DNA from: Sabethes cyaneus
Taxonomy: Eukaryota > Arthropoda > Insecta > Diptera > Culicidae
Direction: 5' to 3'
Assembly (NCBI RefSeq): GCF_943734655.1
Contig: NC_071355.1
Location: 243,559,183-243,623,182, forward strand
DNA length: 64,000 bases
Below are positions 60,724-64,000 of the stretch, in pieces. Each line of letters starts with the position of its first letter. Positions within the stretch are counted from its first letter, which is position 1. The notes under the pieces are model-generated. The model was not told the DNA's origin. It worked only from the letters and a program-made list of their open reading frames with translations, and did not search any database. The translations under genes were made by a program, and so were the position numbers.

Positions 60724-61030
60724 TTAACTGATAATTAACTGGTCCGGACGTTTCGAGCTACTGGCGGCGGCGATTATCTGAAATCAACACTACATTAACG
60801 TGTAAATAGAAGTAATAAAGCCGGTATTTTTTGTGTTTTATCTTAAAAACCTAAAGTGTCCGAGCATAGACGACTTCTCCCTATATTGTAAAGTATATTA
60901 TTTTTTAACGCTTTCAAGAATCGCGTCATCGTTATTCATGCACGTAATTTTAAAATATGTGTACTATTTGAACATCCGTGATACATCTATGCAAAATGTT
61001 TTTGACGACAGTCGGTTGTTCAGTTACTTC
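60724..61030. other. AT-rich stretch
   Basis: No feature recognised. Confidence 0.35.
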
Positions 61031-62900
61031 AGCCTGAAGTCTTCAGGAACAAAGTTCTTTCAATGCTGTTCGCATTCCAGTAGCAATAGACAACATCATC
61101 GGGAAGATTATCGCCATCGGTTTCGAACATCATGATGACACGACGATTGGATGGATAGCCGATCGATCCAGCTTTGAGAAACAATTTGCATCTAACGAAT
61201 CGACCACTAAAGCAAGAAATATTTTTGAGAGTGAAAAGCGCTAGCAGATGGCTCATTAGTCGGGCAACTTTATGGTTCGAAGTTTTTGTGGCTCGTGAAA
61301 AGTCTAAATCTAAGTATGATGCAGCAGCATCAGTATAAGCTGCAAAATGTTTAGGTAATTAAACTTTCATTGCCGAGGCAAGTGCAAAAAGCTCTCCCAA
61401 CAGAGCAATTCCGGGCGACGCGTTTTCGTCTTATCGCATCCCATTTAGACCGCTTGTCTTTTATGAAACTCATAATATTTTCATTACCAGCCAAATAATA
61501 TAACGGCCTTCGGAGTCAGCTTTTTGCCCCAGATCATCTTCCGACAACCAAGCGAGCGAGCTGAACGATTCAACTTTGGCTAAATGACTTTTCGGAAAGT
61601 CCACTGCGTGACACTCACTCTCTGCCCGGGTACGAGCCCCATTCCATCGGGCACTTGTTAATTATCGACTGTGAAATTCTAAAATCAATAAAATCTCACA
61701 ACAAGACACTGCTTAATGGCTCTCTGAATGCGAACAAGGACGGACGATCCCCGTTTTAAGTGGATGGTGCAAAACGAGCTTTTTAATTACCCTTCATGGT
61801 GAAGTTAAGTTTGCTCAGCTGCAGAAAAAAAAATTGTTGGCCAACGGACCCTTTCGATGCCGATTCACTTGCCGCAACCGTTGTTCGAAGTAAATTCGAT
61901 TCGGTTTCGGCTCAATCAACCAAATCAATTGAAGCGTAGCTTTACGGTACAGATATGGAACTTAAAATAAAAGTGTTTTCCGAGATGTATTTTTTTTTTG
62001 TGCGAATTAAACCGCGAAAGATGAATCCTGACTTTGGCTCTTGTCGACAACAAACTGGACAGCGGTTTACGATCGACAGATGGAAGTTAATGGTCCGTCG
62101 ATCGGCATTGCAGGATGATTACTGTGTTAATGGGTCAAGTACGTCGTCGATTCCTCACTGGTGCGACGCCAAAGTCGTCATACTCTAACGGGATGGACTA
62201 TTTAAGTCTTCCGATGTCACCCGATAATCAACTTATTAACAACCCATTGATCGCCACCACCAGAACCGGCCGCATGGACAAATACGCAAAATTCACGCCG
62301 CGTCGAAAACGGCCAGCAATAAGTCTTCAATTAGCCGTGTAGCGTCGTACGCTTGCATGCCCAAATGAATCCAAGCAGACAACGGTCATTTGCTTAATTT
62401 CGCTTCTGAAGCCGAAGCCGCGCTTTGCGTTGTCGCGCCGCCAGGCTGCGATCGCTGGCTGCCCACTGCTGCTACTGTTTCTGGCGGGGCGGTAGGACTG
62501 TGTTGTTGTGTGCCCCATCCAATTAAGGGTGAAAAAGAAATTCGGAGCCCGTACGGTTTATCAATACGTGCGCTGCACGGGGTTGGCTGACTGGCGGTTA
62601 GGTGAAGATGGTGCTGAACGTGTCCGCATTTCCAAAAGTGGCGGAGTGGCTGGCAACAAATTGCACGTCTGTCGGTGCGTGCACGGGCGTGCCTTCTGGC
62701 ACCGTTTGTTCCGTTCCGTTCGTCTTTTTCTGCCGTAGTTTGCCTGTCCCACGCGGTTGCGGTTGCGATGATTCCTCTTATTTGCACCTACTACAAACCG
62801 TGTGACGGGGGTTGGTTCAGTCACTCGTTGAGTCAGCGGAAGTTGCTTGGCTCAGAAATGCAATTTCTCGTGGAATTAGATTGCTAGAGCATTAATCAAT
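61031..62900. other. GC-richer island, no assignable gene
   Basis: Complex sequence with several overlapping open frames on both strands (for example 62386-62787 minus), none with a recognisable domain. If the navigator gene extends to the right, its upstream exons or promoter could lie near here, but no CH-domain coding was seen. Confidence 0.35.
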
Positions 62901-63379
62901 GTTAGCCATGATGTGTCATCGGTTTTCGCGAAATTATTTTAATTGAAGAATGGTTCATTCACTTGTGCAGGCAGTTCGCTGGGAATAGTTTAACCTTTTA
63001 CCTTCTTGATTTTTACTATTTCCATTGAAAGTTTTGATGTCATGCATCATGTATTGAACTGAATCTTATGAATTGCCATCAGTAGAACGAAGTTTATCCA
63101 TAAGGAAATTGCAGCTTAAATGTGGATTTTTCAAATAGGAAATTATGCTAATTTATCCGCCGAGTAGGAAAAACTAAACTGAGAAAAGTTAAAACAAAAT
63201 TATTACAAACTAAGAGCATTTTAAACTATAACAAATTGGAACAAAATGATGAGTTTCAACAACATTTGGAGACATAACTGGTACAAAAATTAATGAAATC
63301 TGAATTACAATGAAAATACTAGACATAAACAATAAAAACGGTAAACGAGTATTGTTTATCAATTTCACGGAAAATTGAC
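62901..63379. other. AT-rich stretch
   Basis: No feature recognised. Confidence 0.35.
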
Positions 63380-64000
63380 ATTCATCCCCTCTTCAACTAT
63401 TCCATTCTTCCTTTCTTGTATTTTTCCATTTTCACATTGTTCCATTCATTCATTCTTTCATTCTAATATTTTTCCACTGTTACTTTCTTCAATTCTTTCA
63501 GTTTCCACTTTTCCGTACTTCCATTTTTCTATTCTTTCACTCTTTTACTCTTCCATTTTTCCATTCTCCATTCGTCAATTCTTCTGTTCTTCAATTTTTC
63601 CATACTTCGATTCTTCTACTTATCCGTTTATCCATTCTTCAGTTCTTGTAATCTTCCACTCTTTCGTTCTGCCATTCTTCCTTGCTTTCATTCTTCCACT
63701 ATTCTATCCTTCAATTTTTCAATTTCGTTCTTTCCTTCGTTTTTTTTCTTTCGTCCATTTTTCCATTCGGCTATCCTCTCATTTTTTCGTTTTTCATTCT
63801 TTAATTCTTCCTTTCTCCCATTCGTCCATCATTGAATTCTTCCATTCTCCGACTATCCCACTCTTCTATTTTCCCGGTTTACATTCTTTCACTCTTCCGC
63901 TCTTCCTTTCTTTTTCTCGCTCTTCCATTCTTCAATTTCTGTATTCTTTCTTTTCTCCACTGTTTAACTCTTCTACTGTTCGATTCTTTCATTCTGCCAT
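63380..64000. repeat. Degenerate pyrimidine-rich array, TTCCATTCTT type
   Basis: Diverged ~8-11-bp units around TTCCATTCTT run to the window end and presumably beyond. No reading frame. It differs in core from the GAGTCC and GACTC arrays. Confidence 0.85.

Overview
The window reads as intronic and intergenic DNA from a dipteran insect, most likely a mosquito. It holds remnants of R1, Jockey, RTE, BEL/Pao and ITmD37E-like elements, tRNA-derived SINEs with TTCGAATC-type B boxes, many MITEs and long simple repeats. No complete protein-coding gene is present and nearly all long ORFs are noise or transposon debris. The species call is inference from transposon content.

The best host-gene evidence is two consecutive, correctly spliced minus-strand exons at 48593-48936. 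They encode the end of the calponin-homology (CH) domain of a Neuron navigator protein (NAV family; Drosophila sickie). Earlier CH exons should lie upstream on the minus strand and were not found between 48937 and 64000. Two more minus-strand candidates, 18040-18125 (a putative myristoylated MGNSSS start) and 30485-30551 (an MSGTAS start), are short first coding exons with good splice donors inside GC-richer islands. They could be alternative promoters of the same gene. A plus-strand candidate internal exon lies at 25715-25770.

Layout: 1-845 GC-rich island; 1.2-4.2 kb BEL/Pao and RTE remnants, the RTE split by a 1.18-kb foldback MITE in TTAA; 4.4-6.0 kb two 616-bp MITEs in opposite orientation around a TTTGTA array; 6.0-7.0 kb Jockey; 7.6-8.3 kb dispersed repeat split by a SINE; 10.2-12.5 kb BEL/Pao and Jockey debris; 13.5-14.5 kb a ~1-kb repeat family (two more copies at 33.4 and 58.4 kb); 16-18.7 kb island with a candidate exon; 20.7-21.7 kb RTE; 22.8-24.8 kb R1 split by a SINE, then a 290-bp GT tract; 26.3-27.1 kb MITE; 27-30.8 kb island with a candidate exon; 31.2-32.2 kb foldback; 32.2-34.6 kb degenerate A-tract array; 34.7-38.8 kb tandem pair of 2-kb repeats; 40.2-41.0 kb intact MITE; 41-43.5 kb island; 44.8-47.1 kb A-tract array; 48.6-48.9 kb navigator exons; 50.2-52.9 kb ITmD37E and RTE fragments with A-tract arrays; 53.8-56 kb island; 56.1-58.3 kb A-tract array; 60.0-60.7 kb TTAA MITE; 61-62.9 kb island; 63.4 kb to the end a pyrimidine-rich degenerate repeat.

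The most unusual signals are the degenerate ~10-11-bp A-tract arrays, which total several kilobases and interrupt transposons, and a set of foldback or MITE families whose insertion sites can be read directly from the interrupted elements.
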